From positions 363,386-427,385 of the forward strand of contig JABACO010000004.1 in NCBI GenBank assembly GCA_013339895.1: DNA of 64,000 bases, written 5' to 3'. Under the pieces are notes generated by a model. That model had not been told where the DNA came from and made no database searches. It saw only the letters and a list, made by a program, of their open reading frames with translations. Source of the stretch: Ephydatia muelleri (Eukaryota; Porifera; Demospongiae; Spongillida; Spongillidae). This document shows positions 1 to 27,300 of the stretch, in pieces. The stretch's first letter is position 1; every line of letters begins with the position of its first letter. Made by a program: the position numbers and the translations under genes.

Positions 1-70
1 GCTACCTCGGCCCAACATTGCTCTCAAGTACAGTGCCACAAATCCGACATCTGCGCCAAACGTTAGAAGG

Positions 71-219
71 CAGTATGTGGTTCAGGCTGAAGAGGTACGT
101 AGGGGCAGTATGTGTGAAGAGGTACGTAGGGACAGTATGTGTGAAGAGGTACGTAGGGACAGTATGTGTGAAGAGGTATGTAGGGGCATTGTGTGGTTCA
201 GGCTGAAGAGGTACGTAGG
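71..219. repeat. Minisatellite, ~27 bp unit
   Basis: Four to five tandem units built around CAGTATGTGTGAAGAGGTAC. The first and last units are longer because they contain GGTTCAGGCTGA. It lies upstream of the first recognisable HECW exon, so it is probably in an intron of that gene. The small reading frame through it only translates the repeat. Confidence 0.85.
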
Positions 220-239
220 AGATTAACCCTTACCAGATA

Positions 240-385
240 TGTAAAAGAGACAAGGTTTTTAAAATGTGGAAGAGAAAGGGTTAACTATCAAACATGTGGA
301 AGAGAAAGGGTTAAATATCAGTTAATCAGTCCAGAGATGTAGAAAAGGCATGGTTAACTATCAAAGGTGTAGAAGAGAAACAGTT
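240..385. repeat. Degenerate repeat, AGAGAAAGGGTTAA core
   Basis: Several diverged copies of a segment containing GTGGAAGAGAAAGGGTTAA and its variants. No coding content is seen. It is probably in a HECW intron. Confidence 0.5.
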
Positions 386-497
386 AAAGACGTTCATTGG
401 GGTCAGAGGTTGCATTGAAGTCTAACTTTGGTGGAGGGGTGGAGGTGCTGACCTAGGTGAGAGTGAGTCTTCCTTTATTCCTGTCCATCATGTACAG

Positions 498-3832
<3,335 letters not shown>

Positions 3833-4018
3833 AAATGGCCTTGATGGCTGTATTCTGTGTGGAAATGTATGTACATATATATGCTCTGTGAATCATTTTT
3901 GACTGTAAGAATCAGTGTGATTAAACAATGTTTAAAGAAGGCCACACAACAAGCCTGCACTGAGTGACAGAAAAAAACAAAATGCAATGCACAAATAATT
4001 TCATTGAGGAGAGAAGGG

Positions 4019-14377
<10,359 letters not shown>

Positions 14378-14464
14378 TCCCACGTGGTCGGCTCGTTTAA
14401 TAATCGCCAATAACTTACGACGAAGTCAATTAAACGAAAACAAGCAATAATTTTAATAATAGAA
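14378..14464. promoter_or_regulatory. Probable bidirectional promoter, POLR1B / CDK5
   Basis: Only 87 bp separate the ATG of POLR1B (minus) from the ATG of CDK5 (plus). Both start codons are backed by strong N-terminal homology, so transcription of both genes must start in or near this interval unless upstream non-coding exons overlap the partner gene. The interval is AT-rich with no obvious TATA box. Confidence 0.65.
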
Positions 14465-16671
<2,207 letters not shown>

Positions 16672-16776
16672 CCAATTGATAGGGACAGCATAGTATACTG
16701 GTCCTCCCTTCACATCACAATGTCCCTCCACCCCAAATGACATTCAAATGATCATCACTTGGATAGTCACATGCCG

Positions 16777-19700
16777 TTAATGTCTGTGTTTTGTTGTTTT
16801 TGTATTCATTCTTCCCTCCAGTCCCTTCCATGCCTTTTCCACCTGCAATTACCAAAGATAACCTCACATAACAGTCAAATGACCCTGTTTTTTCTCCCCC
16901 AATAGTCTGTTGCCCGCACATACTCAACCACATAGACATATTGTCTATGTGGTTGGGTATGTGTGACATACATATACATACATACACACACACAGACATA
17001 CATTCAGATAAACATAAGCACAAGTACTGACAACCACACCTGTTTCTGTGTGACGCTATAATCCCACTGTGTGCAGATCACCACGTTGGCGTGGCTGACG
17101 TACTCCTGGACAGTGGGCTGGGCACCCATCCTCTTCCTCACCTCCTCCTCCCCCAGTCCATCTCTCCTCATCACCCTCACCACCACCTTTCCCCAAAGAT
17201 CACATGACATGCACCTGACATTCACATGCAGCGACAGAACAAGGGCTTGCGGCTCACCTCTGCCTGTGGTGCAGTAGTCACCCACACCTCGTGCACTAAC
17301 CTATCCCACCCTGCTCTGATCATGACAGCCGCGTCGATCACGCAGACCCTGTAACCTGCCAGCGCACAGGGAAGTGAGTGTAGCTGAATGCCAGGGCAGG
17401 AGCAGTCTGTCTCCCAAGCAATTCAACAAGCAGTTGCTTAAAGTGCCTACCGTCATTTTTCGCCTGTTCGATTTCCTCCTGTGCAAGTCTCCATATCTCG
17501 GGCCAAACAATGGCGTTCAGCCTCTGTAACTTGCTCTAATTAACAGGAGGCAACACCGTTACCCAGGTTGCCGCGAGTAACGTAGAGCTCTGCAAACACA
17601 CTGTACCTTGTCAGAGAAGACTATGGACCCCAACACCTTACGATCTATTTCTCCATTGTTGCTCACAATACCTGTGGTGGCATTAGAGGTTCACTATGAT
17701 TGAACCCCCCCCCCCCCCCACACACACACACACACACACCCAAGCCCCATCCAGTTCACATACTGTGCCCAAACTCTTCAACCAGCTTGCTGTACGCTGG
17801 CATTCCTGGCTTGTATGCTTCATGCCCCAGCTAGAGGGAAGGAAAGATACAAGAGGAACTGTAAGGAGAAGTAGAGACAAAAAAAAAGAAAGTAGTGTAG
17901 AATAAAAGCAGAGAAAGATTCACTTATCACAATGCGACTTTCTGGACTCCAATCACAAGGATGGATGTGGGCACAAGATATTGTTAACAATTGGGACAGT
18001 TTCCGCGAAAATTGCCCCACGGTTAAAATGTTATTAAAATGCATCGCGTTTGAATCGCTATAACTTCCCAACGGATAACGCTACCGACTTCCTATTTTCA
18101 AAACCTCATAGTGAAATGGTGTAGTATGAAGTGTTGAAAATAGGAAGTCGATAGCGTTATCCGTTGGGAAGTTATAGCGATTCAAACGCGATGCATTTTT
18201 ATAACATTTGAACCGTGGGGCAATTTTCGCGGAAACTGTCCCAATTAATATTTGAAGATTGCAGGCATAAAACCTTGACTTCCAAGGATAAAAGGACCTT
18301 AGGCTCAAAACAGGAACCAATGGTACAGAAAGGATCCAAAAATTTATTAGAGAGAGCCCCATAACTCCAAAGGAGACTCTAGGTTATAAAAAAATGCAAG
18401 CATAGAAGCCATCCCACACACACACATGTACACTGAAATGTTGCTGTGTCAGTTGTCTACCTTTTGTTAGCATTTTCCCTCATCTGTCTGTGTGTGCGTG
18501 TGTGTGTGTGTGTGTGTGTGCATGTGTGTGTGTGGCTGGTGAATATGGGGGAAAATACCTTGTCACAATCCACAGGGAAGGCTCCTAAGGCTTGGAGACG
18601 CTTGAAGACGGAGGACTTGCCCGACGCTATGCCACCTGTCAGGCCCACAAGATAAGGGCCATCGGAAGGATCCCATTCAGATAGCCGGGGAACCTGTGGC
18701 AACGTGTTTGGAATGGCAAAGTGTGATTTTACTGAAGAGTGGAGTTCTTTTTAAAGTGTTTGCCAGCTGTGCAAAAACATGAATGTGTGTGTTGCATGTA
18801 TGTGCATAAATGTGTGTATGTGCGTGTGCACATGCATATGTGTTGAATGTGTGTATGTGTGCAAGTGTGTGATATGTATGTGTGTGTGTGCATGTGTGAA
18901 TGAGTGCATGTGTGTATATGTGTATGTGCGCATGGATGTGTTCATTAACGGAAAGTGCGTACAAGAATATTTGATTTGTGTGCACGCGCGCACTAGGGTA
19001 ATGTATTACGTTTAGTTGTCGATAGACACCCAGCATGGCTTTACGGATGTCGGAAGAACTAAGCTTCCCTTCCTCTGACTCATCCGATGTGATCAGAGGT
19101 ATTGAGTAGACTGCCAAACGTCTCAAACCCTGCAATTAAACGAATTGTCTAGTTACCATTAATCGCCTTCTCGAGCTCCACCCACCCTGGCGTGCAGCCT
19201 ACCTTCCTTTCTCTTTCGGCGTTCACCTTATCTGCCCCTCTGGCCGTCTCCGGACTTACTACGAGGCACTCCAGTTTGTCGTCCCAGGCAGTGGGCCCGT
19301 AGACGTCAGTAATGGGCACCACATCGTGTTCAATGCCAGCCTTCACGTCACCAAGGAAACATTTAACGTCGAGCACCCGCTCTTCCACCGGTTTGATGAT
19401 CTCTGGGAGCACCTTCGAAGCCAGAAGGGGGCCGTCTGCCAACCCGACGAGGATCCGCCTTGTGGTTTGCAGGGCGCTTAAAGTCAGTAACAGTCTGTGG
19501 CCGTTGTGGATGTTGTCAAACGTCCCGCCCAGCGCCACGTCTCCCCAGCAGCGGGTGAGGCCATTCGTCGCTACAGTGCCGTCCTCGTTCCCAGTACTTT
19601 CGAGCTCTCGAAATTCCAGCGCCCGAAACGTTGCTGCGTCTAGTTTGTCGCGCTTCACACGTTGAGAAAGCCAGCGGTATTCCTCGGATTGCTTCACGTC

Positions 19701-20039
19701 CTCGACGAAGGTGGCTGGACTAAGCACAGCTTCTATACTGTGCTGCAAGGGTTCTCCTAATTGGCTAAGGGTAGGCGACTGCTGTGCAGACCAGCACGGA
19801 AGTACAAACCTCACGTCAAGGGCCGGGCGGGACTTCGAGACCTGCAAGTACACGTTCTCTATTTGTTGCGCAGTACTGCTAACAAAGACCGACTCTGGTA
19901 CACTGGCTGTCCCACCCTCTGCCCTCGGCACCGAGATGGGGATGTACAGCACTTCTGTCACAAGCCTGCAAGCGGCTGCTACCGAAGGAACCAGCAGTCT
20001 CGTGCTGTTGCTAACCAACAACGCCCCTGTCTTGTACAT
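16777..20039 (-). CDS. COASY: Bifunctional CoA synthase (PPAT + dephospho-CoA kinase)
   Basis: Catalyses the last two steps of coenzyme A synthesis: 4'-phosphopantetheine adenylylation, then dephospho-CoA phosphorylation. The large first exon (20039 to about 19200) encodes a non-conserved N-terminal region and the PPAT domain with VALGGTFDNIHNGHRLLL (nucleotidyltransferase HxGH-type motif) and LECLVVSPETARGADKVN. Later exons give LSSSDIRKAMLG, the kinase P-loop VGLTGGIASGKSSVFKRL, LGHEAYKPGMPAY, RKVLGSIVFSD, VCVIDAAVMIRAGWDRLVHE and a final short exon beginning VEKAWKGLEGRM, stop at 16777-16779. This domain order is that of animal COASY. The ATG at 20039 gives MYKTGALLVS; an in-frame GTG lies further upstream. 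One intron holds the 258 bp foldback at 17989. It diverges from ZNF277 with 75 bp between starts. Confidence 0.95.
16917..16963. repeat. Short perfect-stem hairpin
   Basis: CACATACTCAACCACATAGAC and its near-exact reverse complement flank TATT. It lies in the last COASY intron, close to the 3' end of the gene. Confidence 0.7.
17989..18246. mobile_element. Foldback MITE, 258 bp, TIR AATTGGGACAGTTTCCGCG
   Basis: Arms of about 115 bp form a near-perfect inverted repeat. The outer ends read AATTGGGACAGTTTCCGCGA and the inner parts TATAACTTCCCAACGGATAA. It is non-coding and lies in the COASY intron between the P-loop exon and the LGHEAYKPG exon. Related ends appear at about 35485, 41520, 44549 and 54880. 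Confidence 0.85.
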
Positions 20040-20114
20040 GAATGCGGCAATTTTTAACAACAAAACACGCCCCACTACCTCCTAATTGTAATAGTACATG
20101 TGGGTGCGCTTCAT
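20040..20114. promoter_or_regulatory. Probable bidirectional promoter, COASY / ZNF277
   Basis: 75 bp between the two ATG codons of divergently transcribed genes with well-supported N termini. No TATA box is obvious. Confidence 0.6.
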
Positions 20115-23100
20115 ATGAAACTCGATGGGGTTGTAGTTCAAACGAATGATTTGGAGATGGACGCTCCTAGTACCCGCGGAGCCACTATTCTGCAGCCTCT
20201 CTCTTTCCCGGAATCTGTAGGAGGAGATGATAAGTCGAACGCTGATTGCTTTCTTGACGCTAAAATGGACGTTCCGATCCCATGCCTCTTGTGCGAGCAA
20301 TGTTTCTCGGACGGCAAAGCGCGGGAAGAATTTCTCCGGCACATGCTATACTCGCACAAGATCGTAGTTCACGGGACTCACGATATCAGCAGCTGGAAAT
20401 GGTTAGCGAACGCGCGAAACGATGTGTATAAGTTATCCAAATTAAATAAAGCCATACACATGTATAGCTATGCAGAATACTGGAAAAGGCGGTTTTCTCA
20501 AGCCCCGCTAACAGAGTTCGCAGCCGTCATTAGGACTAACACGCAGACAACTGATACGTTACAATGTACAGCAGCTGTATAATGCACCATTGTCCCATTA
20601 ATTTAAAAGGAGTTCCTCTTGTGTGTGGTTTCTCCTTCCAAATACTAGTTCCTTCGGAAGATTTCTTCCTTTTGTGCGACTCACTGCCAGAAGATAAGCA
20701 GCTGCGCCAACGTCTGCAAATGAGACGATTGGTACGTGCCCCAAAAAATAGTAATAAAAAATGAAGAGAAGTGGCACTGAGATAATCGTACATGTGTGTA
20801 ACAGGAAGCCATCTTGAGGGTGCAGGAGAGAGAGAGGACTGCCACTGATGGGAGGTGGCCTTGCCTGTTCTGCACCCAGGTTTTCTCTGGCAACAGGGCA
20901 CTGGTTTTTCAGCACATGCTTGATGTACACTCGTTCAGTATTGGCCAGCCCAACAATCTGGGTAGGTGTTTTGATTAGCCCTATCTGTTGTTGCTGTGAT
21001 GTTGATTGGTATTACCAAATAGTGTTTGTGGAGGAATTTCTTGAAGTGCTTCGGCAAAAGCTATCCAGGTATGTATTTGTGTGTGTGTGTTTGTGTGTGT
21101 TTGTGTGTGGTTGTGTGTGTGTGTGTGTGTATGTTTGTGTGTGTGTGTATGTGTGTTTATACATACACTACCTGTAGCACAGTACATGGGTTTTTGTACA
21201 TACTGTGCTTTAGGTTAAACATCTTGTATTGACCTTCCAATTGCATATTTAGTAGGGAAAAAGGTTCTCTTGTTTTGATTTTTGTGTGCATTATCGCACC
21301 AATGGAGACTTTCTCCTTTGTCAGGGAACACTGATAGAATTACAGATAAATGCATATTGGGAGTTAGAAATGCATTTAAGAAGACAGGAAAATGGTGCTG
21401 TGTACAATTCTCCAAACAGCCTGTTCCTGATCAATTGCTCAAAAGGCCATGGCATTATGGTTTGTTTTTTTTTTTTTTTTGAGTGGTTGGTGAGAGGCAG
21501 GGATTAAAGACTGTGGCCTTGATCTTGCTAATTCACTTTAGAAGCAACAAGCTGACTAGCCAAAGCATGAGCTACATCTCTTTGGGTAAAACGATTTGCA
21601 ATTCCGGTCGTGCATTTAGGACAAAAGTGTGGCAGTGCTTTGTGTGATTATGTGAGGGTGCTCTAAAATGTGCCCATATGTTGCATACATTAATTTGGGC
21701 GTGTGAGGGTGCATTGCAATGTGCATTGTCTGTGTTTTAGCCTTGTGTGTGTGGTATGTGTATATATACATTCCAAGCCTCCAGTGCTTTTACTGTGAGA
21801 AAACATTCAAAGACATGCCGACACTCAAGGAGCACATGAGGAAGAAGCAGCACAAAAGGGTTAATCCCAGCAACCATGGCTACGACAAGTACTACATGGT
21901 GAACTACCTCGAGTTGGGTAAGACGTGGGAACAAGTGCTGAAGGAAGATGATAAGGAGGAAGAAGAGGAAGAGAAGGAGGAGGAAGTGGAGGGAGCGGAC
22001 CTACTCAAGAGGAAGTGAGTGGATTCCGAGACAGCCTCCTTGTGAATCTAAGACAGTTACCACCACACCAACACTATTAACCACCACCAACACCACCACC
22101 ATTAACCACCACCAACACCACAATGATCACAACACCACCATCCTCACCACCACATGCTCATCACTGGACCTAGTGAATGGGAGGACTGGCAGGACAGCAG
22201 TGCTCATGAGCCCATCTTCTGCCTGTTCTGCAAGACATTGGAAGTCACGTTTTCTGCAGCCGTCCATCACATGGCTGTAAGGAAGCGCACCATGTGACCA
22301 CAAGGAACCGTCAGGTTGTCCCCACATGCCTCACCTTTCTTGTTGTTCGACAGGTTGCACATGATTTTGACCTACCCGCCATTTGTCGTCTGCTTCAGTT
22401 AGACCATTACAGCCAGGTAAAGCTGGTCAACTACGTAAGAAGGCAGGTGGGTGTAGCCCTTTGATCAGTGCGACAAACGGAATTGTTAATGCAATTCATC
22501 CGCACCCTCTTTTACCATTTCTGTCCCCTCGTGAAAAAGATCTACTGTCACTGTTGCATACACTGCTTATCTCATTTTGAATCGACCAATGAGCTGCTTG
22601 TTCACATGACCCTGTGTGGACATTTCAAGCTACCTCTGAACAGTTCAACCTGGAACAATCCACAGTAATTGTGCACACACATGCACATGCCCACACACAC
22701 GTATGTACCCCCCCCCCCGACACACACACATGCACACACCACATACCACATACACACATGCACACAAGCACAGTTACACACACATATGTACCTAGTGAGC
22801 CTGACTTTTAGTGTGTGTTTTTTTTCTTGGAGGGGAAGAAATGCACATGGCACACATGGGGACACCAGCACATGAGGACACCCAGCGCATGGGGACACCA
22901 GCACATGGGGACACCAGCACATGGGGACACCAGCACATGGGGACACCAGCACATGGGGACACCAGCACATGGGGACACCAGCACATGGGGACCACCCAGC
23001 ACATGGGGACACCCGCACAGACCCTTATGCATACTTGCACACACAGTCTTTTGTTCTGTGGGATTTGATATGTTATGCCTGTTGTGATGTGTGTTGTGTC

Positions 23101-23300
23101 TCTCGTTCAGGTACCTCTTCCCTACGTACGAGAACGATGCAATGCTTTGTTTCCTGGACATGGACAGCGCAGAAGGGAATGCAGACAGCGCAGAAGGGAA
23201 TGCAGACCGTGCAGAAGGGAATGCTGACCAGGCAGAAGGGAATGCTGACCGGGCAGAAGGGAAAGTAGGCGTTGTTGAAGGGTCTGTGGGTGGACTATAG
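20115..23300 (+). CDS. ZNF277: Zinc finger protein 277 orthologue
   Basis: C2H2 zinc finger protein; vertebrate ZNF277 is linked to chromatin regulation and to ribosomal protein uS5. Start ATG at 20115 (MKLDGVVVQTND; an upstream GTG is not needed). Exons read: LQPLSFPES, CLLCEQCFSDGKAREEFLRH (finger 1), YWKRRFSQAPLTEFAAVIR, FFLLCDSLPEDKQLRQ, CLFCTQVFSGNRALVFQHM (finger 2), CFYCEKTFKDMPTLKEHM (finger 3), YMVNYLELGKTWEQVLKEDD with an acidic Glu run, CLFCKTLEVTFSAAVHHM (finger 4), a finger-like HCCIHCLSHFESTNELLVH, and YLFPTYENDAMLCFLD. Order and spacing match the ZNF277 family. The C terminus after MDSAEGNA is a seven-residue repeat not known to me in the family. It converges on the next gene (135 bp). 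Confidence 0.95.
22853..23010. repeat. 16 bp minisatellite in the last ZNF277 intron
   Basis: About ten copies of ACACCAGCACATGGGG. A 16 bp period yields open frames on both strands (for example MGTPAHGDTSTWGHQH), but these are only the repeat read in rotating phase. Confidence 0.9.
23160..23267 (+). repeat. 21 bp coding repeat, ZNF277 C terminus
   Basis: Five in-frame copies of GACAGCGCAGAAGGGAATGC (+ one base) encode DSAEGNA, DSAEGNA, DRAEGNA, DQAEGNA, DRAEGK. The reading frame is kept and ends KVGVVEGSVGGL. Confidence 0.9.
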
Positions 23301-23435
23301 CAGAACTTATAGGATTGATGCAACCGCATGTACACTGTATAGAAACCTTTTCTGTTGCTGCAGACATAAACACTGAATCATTTTGATACCACAGTTGATA
23401 AATATTAATGCACGTGTGCTTGTGTGTGTGAATTG

Positions 23436-24178
23436 CTAAGTGACGTCGACCTTGGGTTCTGATAGTTGAGTCTTTTGAGCATCGACAGCCTCCAGAATCA
23501 TTCTGTTACTGCGCATCCACCTCGCGAGGTCTTGTTGCAAGCGCTTCAGATACGAGTACGCTCTTTCGCTCTGGTGGTCGCTAAGCTTATCGTACCCTTT
23601 TAAATCCTGCTCGTTCGTATGAACCGCCTCAGATAGTGCCATTTCCAGCTGGTGGCAGGCCTTCATGAGGTCGTTGAAATAAGTGACCGCCTTCTGGCAT
23701 TCGGTGGAGAGGGGACGAGTGCACCCCACCGCTGTCCCTAGTCTCCTGCCGTCCCCGATCTCGAGGACGGCGGGGGTAGCCATAGCGCGCAGGGCCGGGA
23801 AGCACGATTCAACGTCAGGTGAGCCCAGGTGTTGGAGAAGCCTTATGCGTAGGCCTTCGACCCTCCTGTGCTGTTGGGCTAACCTGTCGGGCCACTCCGG
23901 CCTGTTCGCGGGAGGCGACGACACCTGATGACGATCAATACACGGATTTAATTTCCGTATTAGTCAAATGGAGCGCTTCAACGTACTGTCTGGTCGTCTT
24001 CGGTGGGAACAAACACCAGCCAGTCTCCCTCCTCGAATGAGTCGCATTTGCACGGTTCAGTAGGCTTAGGGGCAACTGATTTTGCCCTACGTCTCCCGCC
24101 CAGACCCTGTTTGGCGAATAGAGTTCTTAAATGCATTCTTTTGGAACTACTCGTTGCTCTCACCCCTCTACGCTTCAT
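23436..24178 (-). CDS. Unrecognised two-exon protein
   Basis: Two exons in phase: 24178 to about 23993 and about 23926 to 23436, with donor CAGACA|GTACGT and acceptor TCATCAG|GTGTCG. The N terminus is basic (MKRRGVRATSSSKRMHLR, then GLGGRRRAKS), followed by CKCDSFEEGDWLVFVP. The second exon starts SSPPANRPEWPDRL and continues as a mostly helical region: LAQQHRRVEGLRIRLLQHLG, then TYFNDLMKACHQLEMALSEA and SERAYSYLKRLQQDLARWMR, which look like amphipathic or coiled-coil helices. About 225 residues. I do not recognise a family. Sensible exon ends, tight placement between two genes (135 bp and 191 bp) and codon-like composition support a real gene. Starts upstream of ATG 24178 are TTG only. Confidence 0.7.
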
Positions 24179-24369
24179 CCTTAAAAGGAACCGAAGAGCT
24201 GATTTAGGGGCTACGCCCACAACCGGTGAGTGAAACAAGGTGATGTCATTGGCAGATGAAACTACATGTAGCTCGTGCCCAGGCCATCAGCACAACGGTG
24301 GGCCGTGTACATGTATAGTCTGGGGACCTGATCAAGCGAAAGTTTACCCGCACCACTCGCTATCGCGCC
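24179..24369. promoter_or_regulatory. Divergent intergenic region, unknown gene / P2X-1
   Basis: 191 bp between two divergent start codons. It contains ATAGTCTGGGGACCTGAT at about 24315, which recurs nearly exactly at about 36842 upstream of P2X-2, suggesting shared flanking sequence. Confidence 0.5.
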
Positions 24370-27300
24370 ATGAACTTGTGTCGGAGCGCATGGGGCACAC
24401 TGGCCTCTTTCGCCTTTGACTACGACACTCCAAAAATAGTGCGTATTCAGAATAAGAAGGTCGGAGCGTTATACAGGCTTTTCCAGCTGGGCATCATGGG
24501 GTTTATGATCGGGTACGGCTCCCTTTTCCCGCCATTTCATCACTGCTATTTGACTTTGGCATTGCAAATTACTCCATTCACCTCAAAACAGGTACAGCAT
24601 CATATACTCGAAGGGTTATCAGGATAAAGATAACGTGTTTGGGGGAGTCACTATGAAGTTGAAAGGAGTGGAATTCTACAACTCCTCGCAAGAGCCTTTC
24701 CTGCAGAACTGCCAGGGTTCAACGGGAGCACAGGTTTACGACCCGGCTGATTATGTCGTTCCTCCGCAGGTGCGTATCCGATGGTTTGCGGCAGTTGGCC
24801 TTTCAAACAAACAAAAAACAACAACCTTTTCCTTCCTCTTTCCAGGAACCAAACAGCTTTTTTGTAATGACCAATATGTGGGTCACGTGCGATCAGAGCT
24901 ACGGATTCTGTGGGGAGGACCCTAGTGTTCAGGGTAGTAACTGCACTGGCCCCTCGGACTGTGTTAAGCAAAACACCATCAAAGGAAATGGTGGGTCATG
25001 AAATTATGCTAGCATTTTGAAATTTTAAGGACATTGATGTAAGAGGCTTTCTTTCTTAGGTCCCAGGACTGGTGTGTGCAACAATGAAACTCACACCTGT
25101 GAGGTGTATGCCTGGTGCCCCACAGAGAAAGAAAATGTATCTTACACGTATGTTACCCTGATCTTACACTTATGTTACCCTGATCTTACGCGTATGTTAC
25201 CCTGATCTTACGCGTATGTTACCCTGATCTTACGCGTATGTTACCCTGATCTTACGCGTATGTTACCCTGATCTTACGCGTATGTTACCCTGATCTTACG
25301 CGTATGTTACCCTGATCTTACGCGTATGTTACCCTGATCTTACGCGTATGTTACCCTGATCTTACGCGTATGTTACCCTGATCTTACGCGTATGTTACCC
25401 TGATCTTAACGCGTATGTTACCCTGATCTTACGCGTATGTTACCCTGATCTTACGCGTATGTTACCCTGATCTTACGCGTATGTTACCCTGATCTTACGC
25501 GTATGTACCCTGATCTTACGCGTATGTTACCCTGATCTTACACGTATGTTACCCTAATCTTACATGTATGTTACCCTGATCTTACACGTATGTTACCCTG
25601 ATCTTACGCGTATGTTACCCTGATCTTACGCGTATGTTACCCTGATCTTACGCGTATGTTACCCTGATCTTATACTCTTTGAGATGTCTGATGTTAATAT
25701 CACGAGTTTGATTTGTTCATGTGCTCTGTGGTCCATTTAAACTGCTTCTGTTGTCTTCTTTGGCTTCCTGATGTAATATAATTTACCTGTTGCTGTGTTT
25801 CTTTCTTTTTTTTTTTTTTTTATCCAATGGTACGATTGTCTGCCCTCTCCATCTTCTACTCTATGATGGAGAGAGAATTAAAGTTATTAACCTTTATTGG
25901 AACCAATAATAGAAAAGTAACATTCTTCCCCTCCAGTCAATATAACATCTGAACATCTCCATGTGAAGCATCTATGATTCTAAACTCCGGGGGTGGGGGT
26001 GGGGGGGGGAGGGGGTGGGGGTGGGGGAGGGTGGGGGGGAGGGGGGAGGGGGGAAGGAGGAGGGACCCACAGACGAGAACGTTGAACGTTGAATTTTTAT
26101 TAATTGACAGTTAGCCACCAGCCTGATTTTATTAAACAGACCACTGTACTGAATAAAATACTCCACATCTTGCTTGTTGGAAGGATTTGGATATAATTGA
26201 GTGAAGTCCTATGATGATAGTTCCTGTGGTAGCAGGAGCTATGTAGGTATTAGTTCCTGTGGTAGCAGGAGCTATGTAGGTATTAGTTCCTGTGGTAGCA
26301 GGAGCTATGTAGGTATTAGTTCCTGTGGTAGCAGGAGCTATGTAGGTATCAGTTCCTGTGGTAGCAGGAGCTATGTAGGTGTGCAGGTTGGCTCCGGGGT
26401 TTTTCAATGATTTGTAGCAGGACAGCGTAACATCTAACATTGCTATCTGAGACGGAAATTGTAGAGTGTCCATCAGAGATCCTTCAGCATGCACACATTT
26501 CTTGAAGATTCCTTGTATGTAATTAAACATGTTTTGTGATGACCTCCTGGGACACTGGGAAAATGGAGATATGATTGAGTGAAATCAAAGTTGAAGGCTT
26601 CACTGTCCTGATCCAAGAACTCCAAGTGTGTCCCTAGTCTCCCTTTAATCTCAGGTTTGGTTTTATTTCCGTGAGTAGCGAAGGTCTCTGAACTACTAAC
26701 AGATAGTCTATATCCCAACTTCAATTTGTCAGTAGAGTATGTTTTCATGGTCCCCAGACCACAGTTGTAATGTGCCACTGACCTTAGTGCACGTGTAAAG
26801 AGCCATTGTTTTGAGTTCTGCTAATGTTTTGACTCCTAGGGCGTATTTTGACAAACCATCCACTGTACATTCTCAGAGATATGGGACCCAAAATCAACGC
26901 TGAAGGCTTCACTGTCCTGATCAAGAACTCCATACAGTTTCCCAATCTTGCTCCGAACACACTCCGGTATAGATCCTATTCCTGTTTAACGTTGTTGTTT
27001 ACATAATATTTCAAACAGAAAGAACTACATAAGCAACTATGATCTTTCAAAATGTGGCATCTGGTCACACACAACTATTACGTCGTCCGATCTTCCAGCT
27101 GGAGACATAGTGGCCATGATTGACCCACCACAGAACTTCACCGAGCTAGCACTCAGGTAGAGAGGTGGGCAGAGAGGGTGGGAAGGATATGGGGGAACTG
27201 GAAGGGAGGAGGAGGGAAATGGAAGGGAGGAGGAGGGAACTGAAGGAGGAGAGGGAAATGGAGGGAGGAGGAGGGAAATGGAAGGGAGGAGGAGGGAAAG

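Noticed and set aside
14378-14410. Upstream extension of POLR1B beginning at TTG 14410
   Set aside because: Non-ATG start; ATG at 14377 gives the conserved N terminus (PTFRHLTSPDYG).
20040-20075. GTG start for COASY at 20075
   Set aside because: ATG at 20039 is available and fits the variable N terminus; nuclear genes rarely start at GTG.
19312-20085. Plus-strand frames of 98-124 codons
   Set aside because: Antisense shadows of the large first exon of COASY, which has clear PPAT homology.
22602-23335. Overlapping MGTPAHGDT-like frames on both strands
   Set aside because: A 16 bp intronic repeat read in rotating phase; ZNF277 exons flank it.
26132-26530. 132-codon minus-strand frame with YIAPATTGTNT repeats
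   Set aside because: Produced by a 33 bp minisatellite (multiple of three); no homology or splice context supports a gene.
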